64,000 bases of DNA from Plasmodium malariae (Eukaryota; Apicomplexa; Aconoidasida; Haemosporida; Plasmodiidae). The position numbers were made by a program, and so were the translations under genes. Positions 1 through 11,274 of the stretch are shown piece by piece; position 1 is the stretch's first letter; the number at the start of each line of letters is the position of its first letter. The DNA is taken from assembly GCF_900090045.1 (NCBI RefSeq), contig NC_041786.1:2288501-2352500 (forward strand). The letters are read 5' to 3'. The notes beneath the pieces are model-generated. The model ran no database searches and was not told the DNA's origin. It saw only the letters and a list, made by a program, of their open reading frames with translations.

Positions 1-3000
1 TAGTATCCTCAATAGTGTAAACAAATGGAAGACATATTTCTTTTTTAGAATACACAACAAATATAGAGCAATATAGTACACATTGGAATTCATCTTATAT
101 GCGCAGTCACTCTTGATTTCAAAGGTATGGTTTTGTTCGCCTTCATATTTTCCTTCACCATCCTCTTCACCATCCTCTTCACCATCCTCTTCACCATCCT
201 CCGTCTTTTCTTTTTCCCCATGTTTTTCCACATTTCTCTTACTTTTAAGTTTCAATAAATGAAAAATCATATTATATATATGTTGGTCCTTTATTCTTCC
301 CTTCAAATGGTCTATTTTGGATATGTCATTTGGGGGAATACTGTATATCTTCTCGTTCAAAAAGGCAATTAATTTTTTTAATCTTTCATTTACTTCATTT
401 CTCTTCTCATCAATTTTTTCCCCTTTTCCCTTGACGTTTGCTTTATCTAAATGGAATATCGTTTTATCGTTACAAAGTCGGTTGCTACTATATATAGAAC
501 TACCAAACATTACACTTTCTAAAATCTTTGCGTGTACATTTTGCCTATACCGTTTGCTAAGAAATAATGAATATAACACAACTATAGACATATTCAAGAT
601 ATTATCCCTCGAGTTTTTTGTAATGAGTCTATCATAATAAGAAGTGCTACATATATCACTTAAATAGTTGTAAACAATTTTATAAGCTAAAATGTAAAAA
701 TTACTTAATCTACTAAGAGATTTGTACAAAACGATATCTAATATATTAATTACAAATATGTTTTGACTGACATAGTTTGATATTACGTTAACAATTAAAA
801 GGCGCATTTTTTTTTTTTTTTTTTTCCCCAATGTGTTGTCATAGATGGGTCTATATTTATTTTCTCTATAAGAATAAACATCACAGTATAATTTAAAAAA
901 TTTAAATAAAATTATATTAATATAGCTATTTATCTTGAAGTTGATTTTATCAAAAACGCATGAACGGAAATATTTTGCTTTAGCATATGATTTTTCTTCT
1001 GAACGATCCTTTGCATAGGTACCTTTGGTTACTATACTTTCTGTTTTTGCATTTAATAGAATATCTTTAAGTATACCTCCTTTAGATATCTTATTACATA
1101 CAATATTTATAAATAATCCTAGGCTGTGCATAATATGATGTAAGTAGAAATTATTATCATTTAAAAATCTATTTAATTTCATGTATCTATAAATAAATAA
1201 GTAACAATTTGTATACTTCCCTTTCTTAAAGGATAAGTTATTCCTTAATGCATCTATTAAAAAAAACTTATTGGAGCATTTGCTAATACTTATCACATTC
1301 ATAGTATTGTTACAACTTAAATACAGATAACACGTTTTTTCTTTATTTTCTAATTCTTCTATAATGGAGTAAAGTTTATATTTAAGCAACGTTTTATTCA
1401 TTTCTTTTTCAATTTGTTTGCTATTATGCATTGTCTTAAGAAATAAAGAAAGCAAAGTTTTTTCTAAAATAACACCGTAATGTTTCCATATGCTACACGT
1501 CGAATATTTCAAGTGATCCGTAAATTTCTTATTTTTCTTGTACTGATAATTATTTTTCAATTTACCCTTTTTTCCCTCTTTGTCATCTTTCACGTCATTC
1601 TGACTACATATAAACAATTTTTCAAAAAAAAACTTAAAATTTTTCATGTAAAGCAATGTTTCTTTTATAGAGCGTAACCAACAGTCAATCCCCTCATCTT
1701 TCACCTTCTTTTTTAACCTAATAAAACTTTTATAATTCGACGAATGTGCATTTAATCTATCCTTAAAAATGTTTTCAAAATAATTGTATTGGGCATTTTC
1801 TTCATTATTATCACATGAGTTCAAAGAGAAGAAGTCAAATGAAGATAATTCTACTGAGCCTTTAGAGCATTTGTAATAGGGATTAACGTAAGAATATTCG
1901 TCATTTCGGGTTACCAATTTTATACTCTCTTCCCTTGAACTAATTTTCTTGTCTCCAGGGAATGGCAATTCGTTTATTTTGGTATCTTCCTTCTTCTTAC
2001 TATTGTTATGGTTATGATTGTTATGATCGCTTTCTTTCCCTTTACCTGTTCTATTCACATCCCTAACAGTAAATGCTTCTCCCGTTTTTTCATTTGTTGT
2101 AACATTTTTATCAAGGTTCATTTGATGCTGTTCCATCCCATCAGTTTTTTCAAAAAGTATGCTGTATTTTTTCGATATATCGTTAGGACTTTTTAATTCA
2201 GGGTGAGTATATAATTCAACTTGCCCATTAGAAAAAGGTGAAAGGGCTAGGTTCGCCAAGTTTGATTTCTTACTAATTCTGTTAATATTATATATTACAG
2301 AAATAACATAGTGGTAAAATAAATATATATAATAAATAGGAGAAGGCCATATATGTTTTATTGGGGCAGGCAAAGAGTAATAAAACAAAATGTTGTTGTC
2401 TTTTATAATCTCTAATTGATCAACTTTATTATTAAATATATGAATAAGTTCAAAATCGTAACAATTGTTATTGTCCACATATATATGCAGAAAACTTATA
2501 GAATTATCATAATTATGAAACACATAATTATATATATCAAATAAAGAATAAAAGCAAGTTGGTTCAATAAAATTTTTATCCTTATTTAAGGGCAAAATAA
2601 AAACATTTTCTGCTTTCAGTAAATATCCTGATTTGCTTGGATCATTATTATTATTATTATTATTATTTGTACTAATTTTAAAACATAATAAATTATAGAA
2701 TGCATCTAGAATTATTAAAAATCTTTCATTTGAAATTTTTTTTCTTATATATATGTTTTTTTTTTTTCCTCCCATTTCTTCTTCTTCCTCTTCTTCATCC
2801 TCTTCCTCTTCTTCATCCTCTTCCTCTTCTTCTTCTTCCTCGTCCTCATCCACTTCTTCATCCTCATCGTCTTCCTCCCTTACCTCTTCATGATCTTCCA
2901 TATCTTTATTGTCATAATAAACATGCGTTAATATTGGTCTATACAATAATTTAATAGAACAAATATAATTAGTAAACCTTAAAACACGATTTATATTGTA

Positions 3001-6000
3001 CAAATATATGACATAGTAAAAATTGTTTTTATTCAGAATTTCTTCATAATAATTCGTCATTTCTTGAAAGTGTTTCTGTTCCTGTTTTCTCTTTTTTTTA
3101 ATAGATTTCCTAACTTTTACAAATTTAATATCTTCATCTAGATAGCCATTTGGATTGCCACTTGGACTTCCATAAGGGTAATCATTTGAGTTGTACTTTT
3201 GGTTGTCATTAGAATTATCAACTGAATGTAACTTCTTCACCTTTTTGGTAAATTTCTTTTTTTTCACATGACCACGCGTACTCATTATATCACTATCTAT
3301 GACGGTTGAACTTTCACAGGTAAACTTACATGCATTAGTGTCGTAGTCATAATTTGAGTTGTAACTCATGTCCATAAAATTAGGAAGATTCATACTCTTC
3401 TTAACATCATTTTGATTTTCATTATATTCGATATTGTTGCTTATATTATTTTGTAAATCCGTGTAATAGTTATGTATTGAGTATGAATATTCATCGTAAT
3501 TCTGGTCATGATTCCGGTTTTGCTGAGACTGTTCCGTCTCCATAATTGAAGACTTGTTCTTATTTCTATATTCAAGAAATGCTTTTAAAAATACATTTGT
3601 ATCTTCCTTCAAAAAGAAGTTATTGTAAAATAAGCAAAAAGGTTTTGTATAAATGTTTACTTTATTACTATTAAAATATTCTTCAAAGAATTTATAATAC
3701 GTATCTTTGTCATTATGATTAAAATTGAATAAGTAGTTTAGTATTCTCAAATTGTCCACATATTTTTCTTTCTTGTTCATACCAATCCTTTCCATATGTT
3801 CATAATTTAATTTCCCATTTTCATTATTTGTGTTAGAGGTAAGACTGCTTTTTACCTTTTCATTTTCATATTCTTCGCTCCCCCCTTCGCTACTCTCTTC
3901 GCGATCCTCATCTTCGTCCTCTTCTTCTTCATCTTCATCATCCTCACCATCCTCATTATACTCATCATTCTCTTCATCCTGTTCATCCTCATCAACCTGT
4001 TCAGCCCCTTTTTCTGATTCAACACCCGAAGTCACAATTTTCCCATGTTGCAAGTTGTTAAACTGTACATGTTCATAACCAATTTTAGAGGACTCAAAAA
4101 TGGGTTCCCACTGCTTATTCGTAGTTCTACTAAAAAAGATGGTATTCCCAGTTCGATCTGATTGACTTTTTTTTTTAAAACTTTTAAAATTATTTTCATC
4201 ATATTTGTTATGTAAAGAAGTTACAAAAAAAACATCATCGCGAATCCAACCACAAGGATAATTATGAAAAAAGTACTTCAAATAATCGTCCATAAAATAG
4301 GAAAATACCTTTTTTTGAATACTGTAGATAGATATACCTTTAAAAATAATTAACATATGTGTGTTACTAAAATTCAAATACGATTTCTTAATAAATTTAA
4401 AAGGAGTAGTAATTTCTTTTATGTTTACAATATTTTTTTCAATATCATTTACATTATAATTATCTACATTGGTATCAAACATGACAAGATTATTTAAGCC
4501 AATATATATCTTCTTGCACTTTTCATTCGTGTAGTAATTACTATTATAGTGAAAAATTTTATTGTTACTATAAATATCATTTAGGTAAAGAAAATTTTTT
4601 ACATTAATAAAATAATACTTTTCATCGCTCTGTAGAATATAAAGTAATTTAAAATCATTGAAAACAAAGGATATGTTTACATATCTATTTTTTATTCTAC
4701 TAATTTGTAAATTATTACTTGAATGATTATTGGTAACGAGCTGCTCATTTTTAATTCCCCCCCTGATAGTTGTGGTGGTCACTGGGTGAGTAACGGAAAT
4801 GCAAGTGTCAGCACCTTTTGCAGATGAGTTTAAATTATTTAAAATACCATCGGATTCTTCTTTAGAAGTAATATTATTGCTTCTCTTTTGCAAAGTTAAG
4901 ACTGTTTTATCGTCATTTTGTTTAAAAAGATGTGCTTTTATACTCATGTTTTGCTCATCATCATTTTCATTTTCCTCCTTATACGTAGAATAATCATTTT
5001 TCATAGTGTAGTAAAACGTTCCATTGGTATTAAAAATGTAATAATTATTTTCATTAAATGATATAAGAAAAAAGTTATGCTGCCTATTCCATAACAGAAA
5101 ATTATAATAATAGCGTGGATTATTATACGTATTAAATGTATCAATGGTAAATACGCTCTTTTTGAAAGTGTGTTTACATATATATGGATACGTAGAATAT
5201 GCTTTTATAACAAAATTTTCCGTTATTACTAAAATAATTTTTCTATAAATGTTTACACTTATGTCTATTATAGAAGAGCCTATATATATACCTATAACAG
5301 GTTCATTTATTTTTCCTTTTGCATCACTATCTCTGTTAATGTACTTATTATAATTAATATCTTCCTTTCCTTTATTTTTTTTATGTTCTTTTAATTCCCC
5401 TTTTTTTTCTCCTTTTTGTATCCTTTCTCCTGTGTTCCATGTTCCATCATTAAAGCTATTTTTGTGAATACGACTACCCGAATAATAACAAGCTTTACTT
5501 TTAGAAAAATTGAAAAAGTTGTGAAAAAAAGAAAATATGTAGAAATCTCCAGTACGAGTTAGAAGCAATACATAATCATTGTGCACATTAAATTCTGCTT
5601 TTATAATTCCTTTAATATTAAGACATCTCTTATTCTTATTCATATTATTATTCAAATTTTCAGTTTTAGAATTTTTATTATTTATTAGCTTATATAAATT
5701 ATTTTCTTTATTACTACTATGCAGGTAGGTAGCGTTATAATCTCCCCTTTTTTTTTTCCTACTACCTACCTTTATATTCCTCTTCTTCTTCATGTTTTTA
5801 CATTTTTGAGTTATTACGATGTTATATTTTATTTTTTTACGACACACATAAACATTTTGATAAAATGGAGAATTTCTTAAACATGTTTGAATTTTGCCAC
5901 CATTTTTTAAAGAAAAATAAATATGACGACATTTATATTTCCTTTGTCCAATTTTTCCTTTATTTGCATTTTTCAATAAGCGTAAGATAAGCTTAGTTTC

Positions 6001-6022
6001 TTTACATAATTTGTCATAATTA

Positions 6023-6054
<32 letters not shown>

Positions 6055-6945
6055 ATTTCTTACTGTTCCTTCTTCATTTTCTCGTACAATTAAATGTCCC
6101 CCTTTTTTTCTATAATATAAACATTTTAAGCTTATTATTTTTGTGTTAATAACGACCTTATTAATATTATTATGCTGATCTTCCTCTTGCTTTTGGTGAG
6201 TGCTATTAGCTAGTATACTTTTAATATTATCTGAAATGAATATTTCATCCGTTTTGTGTGAAAAAAATAGAATGTTACTTTTTGTTATTATTAAACAAGT
6301 TGATGGAATGGGTAAATATAATACCGTCATAAGATTTATACTAACATTTTTATGCGCTTTTTTTTTTCTATAAATTTTTTTGATATAGGTGATATATTCA
6401 TAATATTCATTTTCATTTCCACTTGATTCATCATCAGAATATTGATTAATGTTAATCGAATGTATATTTTTATCATAATCTAACATAACTACATCATCCT
6501 TATTAGTTATATTATATGCATACACATAATTGAGATTGATACTTATGATATATATAGTATTATCTAAAGGTGAGAAGAACACCTTGTTATGGTACCCATA
6601 TGTATTCACATGATCATGTTTTAAAGCATATATATTAATAAAAGAAAAGTCATAGTTATCAAATATATAGAAACAAAATTTCGTTATTATAAAGATAAAG
6701 GAATTACAAGTACTTGTACTTATGTATATTATTTCGTCGATCATGCCAATATTGGCATGGTCATTTTTATTTTTACTTGAAACAGGATAAGAATTGCCAT
6801 TTTGGTTACTATGGAAATGTTGGACATTATTACTCAAATTTTCAATGACTGAATTTTCATTTAACACGTTTTTGTTATTTTCATATTTGGGGAAATTAAA
6901 TTTTTTATATATTTTTAGTTCATCTTCTTTATCTAAACATAGCAT
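1..6945 (-). CDS. Giant conserved protein, N-terminal part (runs off left edge); possibly RIC1-like
   Basis: An uninterrupted reading frame of 2315 codons begins at an ATG at 6945-6943 (MLCLDKEDELKIYKKF) and is still open at base 1, so the C-terminus is missing. No intron is needed within the window. Predicted features: a hydrophobic, beta-rich N-terminal region with repeated blade-like segments (for example residues about 75-150, including IYIISINLNYVYAYNI), a poly-Lys run encoded by a 26-base A tract (6029-6054), a long Asp/Glu block (about 2763-2900), Asn-rich linkers, and a helical C-terminal part in the window. The N-terminal pattern resembles the beta-propeller start of RIC1 (Rab6-GEF partner), where a blade ends in a proline-acidic turn followed by IAVST-type strands; this is a weak, by-eye resemblance. 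No catalytic motif was recognised. It is divergently transcribed from the MA3 gene across a 2.5-kb spacer. Confidence 0.85.
154..201. repeat. 12-bp coding tandem repeat (GEED units)
   Basis: Four exact copies of ttcaccatcctc. On the minus strand, in the frame of the giant gene, they encode Gly-Glu-Glu-Asp four times. This is a young in-frame expansion inside an acidic linker. Confidence 0.9.
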
Positions 6946-7664
6946 TTTCCTTTTTTTTTTTTTTTTTTTCCCCTTAACAATTATTTATTACAATGATTTT
7001 TACAATTTATCTTATACTATACATCATAAACAATTTTAAGCAAAACTTATAAAAGTAACAATATTAACATTAAATAGTTGGAGGTGTACTATTTATCATT
7101 TGTTCATATTAATAAATATATATTTTTTTTCTTTTTCCTTTTATTTAAAGGAAAAATTACAAAAAATTAAAGCTTCACATTATATATACACAAAATAGGG
7201 CCTTAGAACTACAATAAGATTACGTGTAAAACAAAATATATTACAGTTCTTCGCTTTGCTTTTTTTTTTTTTTTTTTTTTGTGCGTAATTTGATAATGTT
7301 TTTTTTTCTATTTTCCTTTTAATAAGCATATCACTAAAAATAGGGTATGACGAGAAAAAAAATATTATTCTGTACACGAACGCTCATGTAATACATACGT
7401 GCACTTGTTTTTGTAAACATTTATCTATACATATGTGTATATTTTATTTATTTATTATATAAATAAATATATATATACGTCGTACATTTAAATGCATGTG
7501 CACAATGTACTGCAAACAGTAAGTGCTTAAAGCTCCTGGGATATATACTGGTCAAGGAAATAAATTTTTTTTTCTTTTTAATCATTTATAAAAAGATGTT
7601 TTTTCTATTTTTCTTAAATAATAAAATATAATACACGATAGCAGGAAATGGTATATAGTACTAT

Positions 7665-7810
7665 GAAACAGTATAGTATACCAAATAAATGGCGTAGTGT
7701 ATTAAAAAATAGCATAGTGCAGCATAACATAGCCTGGTGTACCTTAAAATAGCATAGTGAACCTTAATATAGCATTGTGTGTCATAGTATGGTGTGCTAT
7801 AATTTAACAT
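7665..7810. repeat. Degenerate tandem repeat, about 20 bp (atagcatagtg..acctt)
   Basis: Around six imperfect units sharing a core atagcatagtg followed by t/aacctt or a variant. They are more G+C rich than the surroundings. Copies differ by several bases, so the array is old. Confidence 0.6.
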
Positions 7811-9007
7811 AATGTATCAAAGAATAGTTTAAGCTCAGAATAACAATAAAAGAGGAAATAGATATATTGTTATTTAGTACTATTTATACATACAGATATA
7901 TGAATATATATATATATATATATATTTTTCTTTTTTATTAATAACTTTTTATATAAATAAAAAAATTATTTACATAATTATTCTTTTGTAGAAAAAAATG
8001 ATACTTTCTTAGAATAAATTTATAGCGTAAAAAATTTTAAATTTATAATATTGTTTTATAGCTTTTATATAACCCTTTTAAGTAAAGAATAGAACAATAA
8101 AAAATAAAAGCGTTTATGTATAATGTAACTTGTTTTTTCAGAATTCTAACAGCCCTTACTATTTTCATTAATTCAAAAAAGAGTTGTAATGTCAGAAATT
8201 TTCAGTGGCACTAAGAAAAATTTATGGTGTTTTATATTCTCAAAAAAAAAAAAAAAAAAAAAAAAAGCTTAGTAACATTTGAAAATCAAAACATTAAAGA
8301 AGTTTAAATATTGTTATACATATGTATATATATATATAAATATATGAAACTATACTCACGTAACGACACGTATAAAAAAATATACAAGAACAAATAAAAA
8401 TATATTCGTGAATATGTATATATTTATATATATATACGAGCATATGGAAAAAAAATAAATGAAGTAAATATACATATAAATATAGTTTATACGAACTTAT
8501 ATATATAAATTTATGCATGTATGTATATATTGATAACAGAATTAAATATAAATTTAAACACACATAAAATGTTTATTATGGGAATTAAAATACAAAAAAA
8601 AAAAAAAAAAAGTAAAAGAAAAAGAAAAAAAAAAAAATAGTTCCTTTAGTACTCTGTAGAAATAGAGGAAATATATAATATTTTAACCGTGGATTTGTTT
8701 TTTTACAATATAACTGGAATTTATTTTTTTTTTCCTATAGGCTTTTACGACTGTTTTACTCATTTTTTTTTTTTTTTTTTTTTTTTACAGTCAAACATTT
8801 TAATTCTTCATATATTATATACATGTTTATTCCATCCTCCTTTTTATTAACACTCCATATATTTACATAAACGTATATATATATGAGAACACCTTGTAGT
8901 GATATTGTGTTTTGTTATGGTATGCTGCTTATAATTTTCTTTTTACTGCCGTTGTGTTTTCAATAGATGTATGCTTTCATACACAAGAACACACGTAATT
9001 AAACTCC

Positions 9008-9391
9008 GAAGTACACGCGTAAATATACTCATAAATACACACGTTAATATACTCTTAAGTACACATATAAATCTACTCTTAAGTACACACGTAAATATAC
9101 TCTTAAGTACACACGTAAATATACTCTTAAGTACACACGTAAATATACTCTTAAATACACACGTTAATATACTCTTAAGTACACATATAAATCTACTCTT
9201 AAGTACACACGTAAATATACTCTTAAGTACACACGTATATATACTCTTAAATACACACGTTAATATACTCTTAAGTACACATATAAATATACTCTTAAGT
9301 ACACACATAAATATACTCTTAAGTACACATATAAATATACTCTTAAGTACACACATAAATATACTCTTAAGTACACACGTAAATACAGCTG
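9008..9391. repeat. 24-bp minisatellite directly upstream of the MA3 gene
   Basis: About 16 units of a 24-bp sequence (aagtacacacgtaaatatac + tctt). Variants alternate acacgt/acatat and cttaag/cttaaa. The variant order repeats at four to five units, a higher-order pattern indicating block duplication. The period is a multiple of three and has no stop, so both strands have long open frames (8971-9441 plus; 8943-9356 minus) encoding STHVNILL-like or CVLKSIFT-like repeats. I read these frames as by-products of the repeat. Confidence 0.9.
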
Positions 9392-9456
9392 GAATTACTC
9401 ACTCAAATACGTATCCACATAACCCACACATTTCCGAATAAATTTATTCTCCCAAG

Positions 9457-11274
9457 ATGGCGCAGAATAAGCGAAAATGCAAGAAACTTAATTTGCTGAA
9501 GGATCAAATGTTCCTAACGAAAAAATATGTAGATATGAATGATCCAATATATGATAGTGAAATTGAAGATGAAAATTGTTTCTATAGTATCCTGAACGCT
9601 GAAGAAATTGAGTACTCACAAAAAGTATCGGAAATGAAAAATAAAATGTTTGAAGATTTGAATATTTTATCCTTTGAAGAATTCGAGAAAAAATGCGATT
9701 TACTAATTGAGAACTTTTTTGCAGGAAGTAATTTTCAAGAGTTTATTGAAGATGTGAAGGAATTAAATGTAAAGAAATATAATGACTATTTGGTTTTACA
9801 ACTAATTAAGAAATCTTTTGATCGAGATGATGAGTGCCAAATTAATGTGTCATGTTTGTTGAATGTTTTAAGTATTACAAAGTTAATAAACGCTGAACAA
9901 GTGCAAAGAGCTTTTGAAAAAATTCTTCTTAGTTTAGATGATATGAAATTAGATTGCCCTTTATGCTATGAAATTTTTTTAAAATATCTCAGATTTAGTA
10001 CATTAGATAATGTTATAGACAAGAATTATATTTTTAAATTACCTACTGCCTTTTTTGATAATTTGGGAATAGATAATTTGAATGAACAGGAATTGCGGTT
10101 ATTCAATGCTAAGGAGAATGATACAGCATTAAATGAAGAACAAGCACATGAAGAGATGAATAACATAAATATGAATCATACCCAAGATTCTAAACTTGCG
10201 CTAGAAGCAAGCGGTTCAAATGGTTCAAGCAGTGTAGGTGAAAAGAATGGGGAGCATTATGATATGTATGCACAGAATCTTGAAGATGTAGAAGAGAAAA
10301 AAAGAGTAAAGGATGAAATATGGAAGGATACACTACTGTGGGTTTTAGAGTTAAATATGAAAGACGTACAAAAGGAAAAAAAGGAATTTAAACAAAAATC
10401 AAGAGATTTTTTAGTAGACTTTTTTAATGATGGAGATATGAATGAAGTAATTGAATTTTTAAACAATACGAATAGTTTGTTTCATTATGAATTTATTAGA
10501 ATTAGTATAATAGAATCATTTAGCAAAAATAATATATGTAGAAAGTTTATATCCTACTTGTTAGATAATTTATGCGAAACATATTTTTTCAAAGGGGATA
10601 TTATCATAGCCTTTGTAAGAATTATTGGGTACATCGATGATTATGAAATAGACTTTCCTCAAGCTAAAGAAATGATATGCAAATTTTTACTTCGTTGTAT
10701 CTATGATGATGTGTTATACCCAGCCTTTTTAAGCGATATTTATACATTGCACATAGGAGGTGTTACTGGCATGATGATTTGTAATAAAACCCAACAAAGG
10801 ATTAATGATAAAAAGAAATTAAATTTAAATAACATAAATTATATATGGGATGAAGATGATACATATGAAAAAATGAAATTGAAAAGAAAAATTAATAACA
10901 CTTTATTAGAATATTTTTATTCCTATATAGATGAAGAGGAGTTTTATTTGTACGTTGATGAATTTTTACCTCTATATCATGATTTATGCAATTATGTTGT
11001 TAAAAAAATGTTTGTGTTGAATGTTGATATTAACAACGACTTAAATTTATCCTTCAAACTTGTTGATTGTTTGTTAAAAAAAAATTTTATTTCAGAAAAA
11101 AATATTGAAGGAGGAGTAATTGAGGTTTTGAACTCATTAAAGGACATTATTTTAGATATACCAAAATATCCCGAAGAATTTAAAAAAATTGTAACACACT
11201 TATTGCAAATGAATTACATATCGCAGGAAATATTTGAAGATGCTTCTAAAGAAATTGAAACATTTAATATGTAG
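9457..11274 (+). CDS. MA3 domain-containing protein (PDCD4/eIF4G-like helical repeats)
   Basis: A single-exon 605-aa protein. The start is preceded by cccaag and followed by GCG, with a stop of the upstream frame 16 bases earlier. Three MA3-like helical segments are visible: residues about 72-185 (FEEFEKKCDLLIENFFAG), 310-430 (SRDFLVDFFNDGDMNEVIEF, then a second half FFKGDIIIAFVRIIGYIDDY and IDFPQAKEMICKFLLRCIYD) and 493-595 (EEFYLYVDEFLPLYHDLCNY). The central one is the best match to the family. An acidic, Asn/Ser-rich linker lies at about 225-285. MA3 domains bind eIF4A, so the family knowledge points to control of translation initiation in the cytosol; that role is inferred. PDCD4 has two MA3 domains, so three would be a different layout. 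It lies upstream of, and on the same strand as, thioredoxin. Confidence 0.9.
   Translation: MAQNKRKCKKLNLLKDQMFLTKKYVDMNDPIYDSEIEDENCFYSILNAEEIEYSQKVSEMKNKMFEDLNILSFEEFEKKCDLLIENFFAGSNFQEFIEDVKELNVKKYNDYLVLQLIKKSFDRDDECQINVSCLLNVLSITKLINAEQVQRAFEKILLSLDDMKLDCPLCYEIFLKYLRFSTLDNVIDKNYIFKLPTAFFDNLGIDNLNEQELRLFNAKENDTALNEEQAHEEMNNINMNHTQDSKLALEASGSNGSSSVGEKNGEHYDMYAQNLEDVEEKKRVKDEIWKDTLLWVLELNMKDVQKEKKEFKQKSRDFLVDFFNDGDMNEVIEFLNNTNSLFHYEFIRISIIESFSKNNICRKFISYLLDNLCETYFFKGDIIIAFVRIIGYIDDYEIDFPQAKEMICKFLLRCIYDDVLYPAFLSDIYTLHIGGVTGMMICNKTQQRINDKKKLNLNNINYIWDEDDTYEKMKLKRKINNTLLEYFYSYIDEEEFYLYVDEFLPLYHDLCNYVVKKMFVLNVDINNDLNLSFKLVDCLLKKNFISEKNIEGGVIEVLNSLKDIILDIPKYPEEFKKIVTHLLQMNYISQEIFEDASKEIETFNM

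Larger units (their letters stand above)
6946..9456. other. Intergenic spacer, divergent promoter region
   Basis: A head-to-head spacer between the giant gene (-) and the MA3 gene (+). It holds long poly-A/T tracts (8241-8266, 8764-8786), (TA)n stretches near 7906 and 8320, a degenerate 20-bp repeat at 7665-7810 and a 24-bp minisatellite at 9008-9391. No supported gene; open frames here follow from repeats. Confidence 0.8.

Noticed and set aside
8943..9356. Minus-strand 137-codon frame with CVLKSIFT repeats
   Set aside because: It is the antisense reading of the 24-bp minisatellite, with no non-repeat core.
9008..9391. CRISPR array
   Set aside because: Units abut without spacers; it is a eukaryotic minisatellite.
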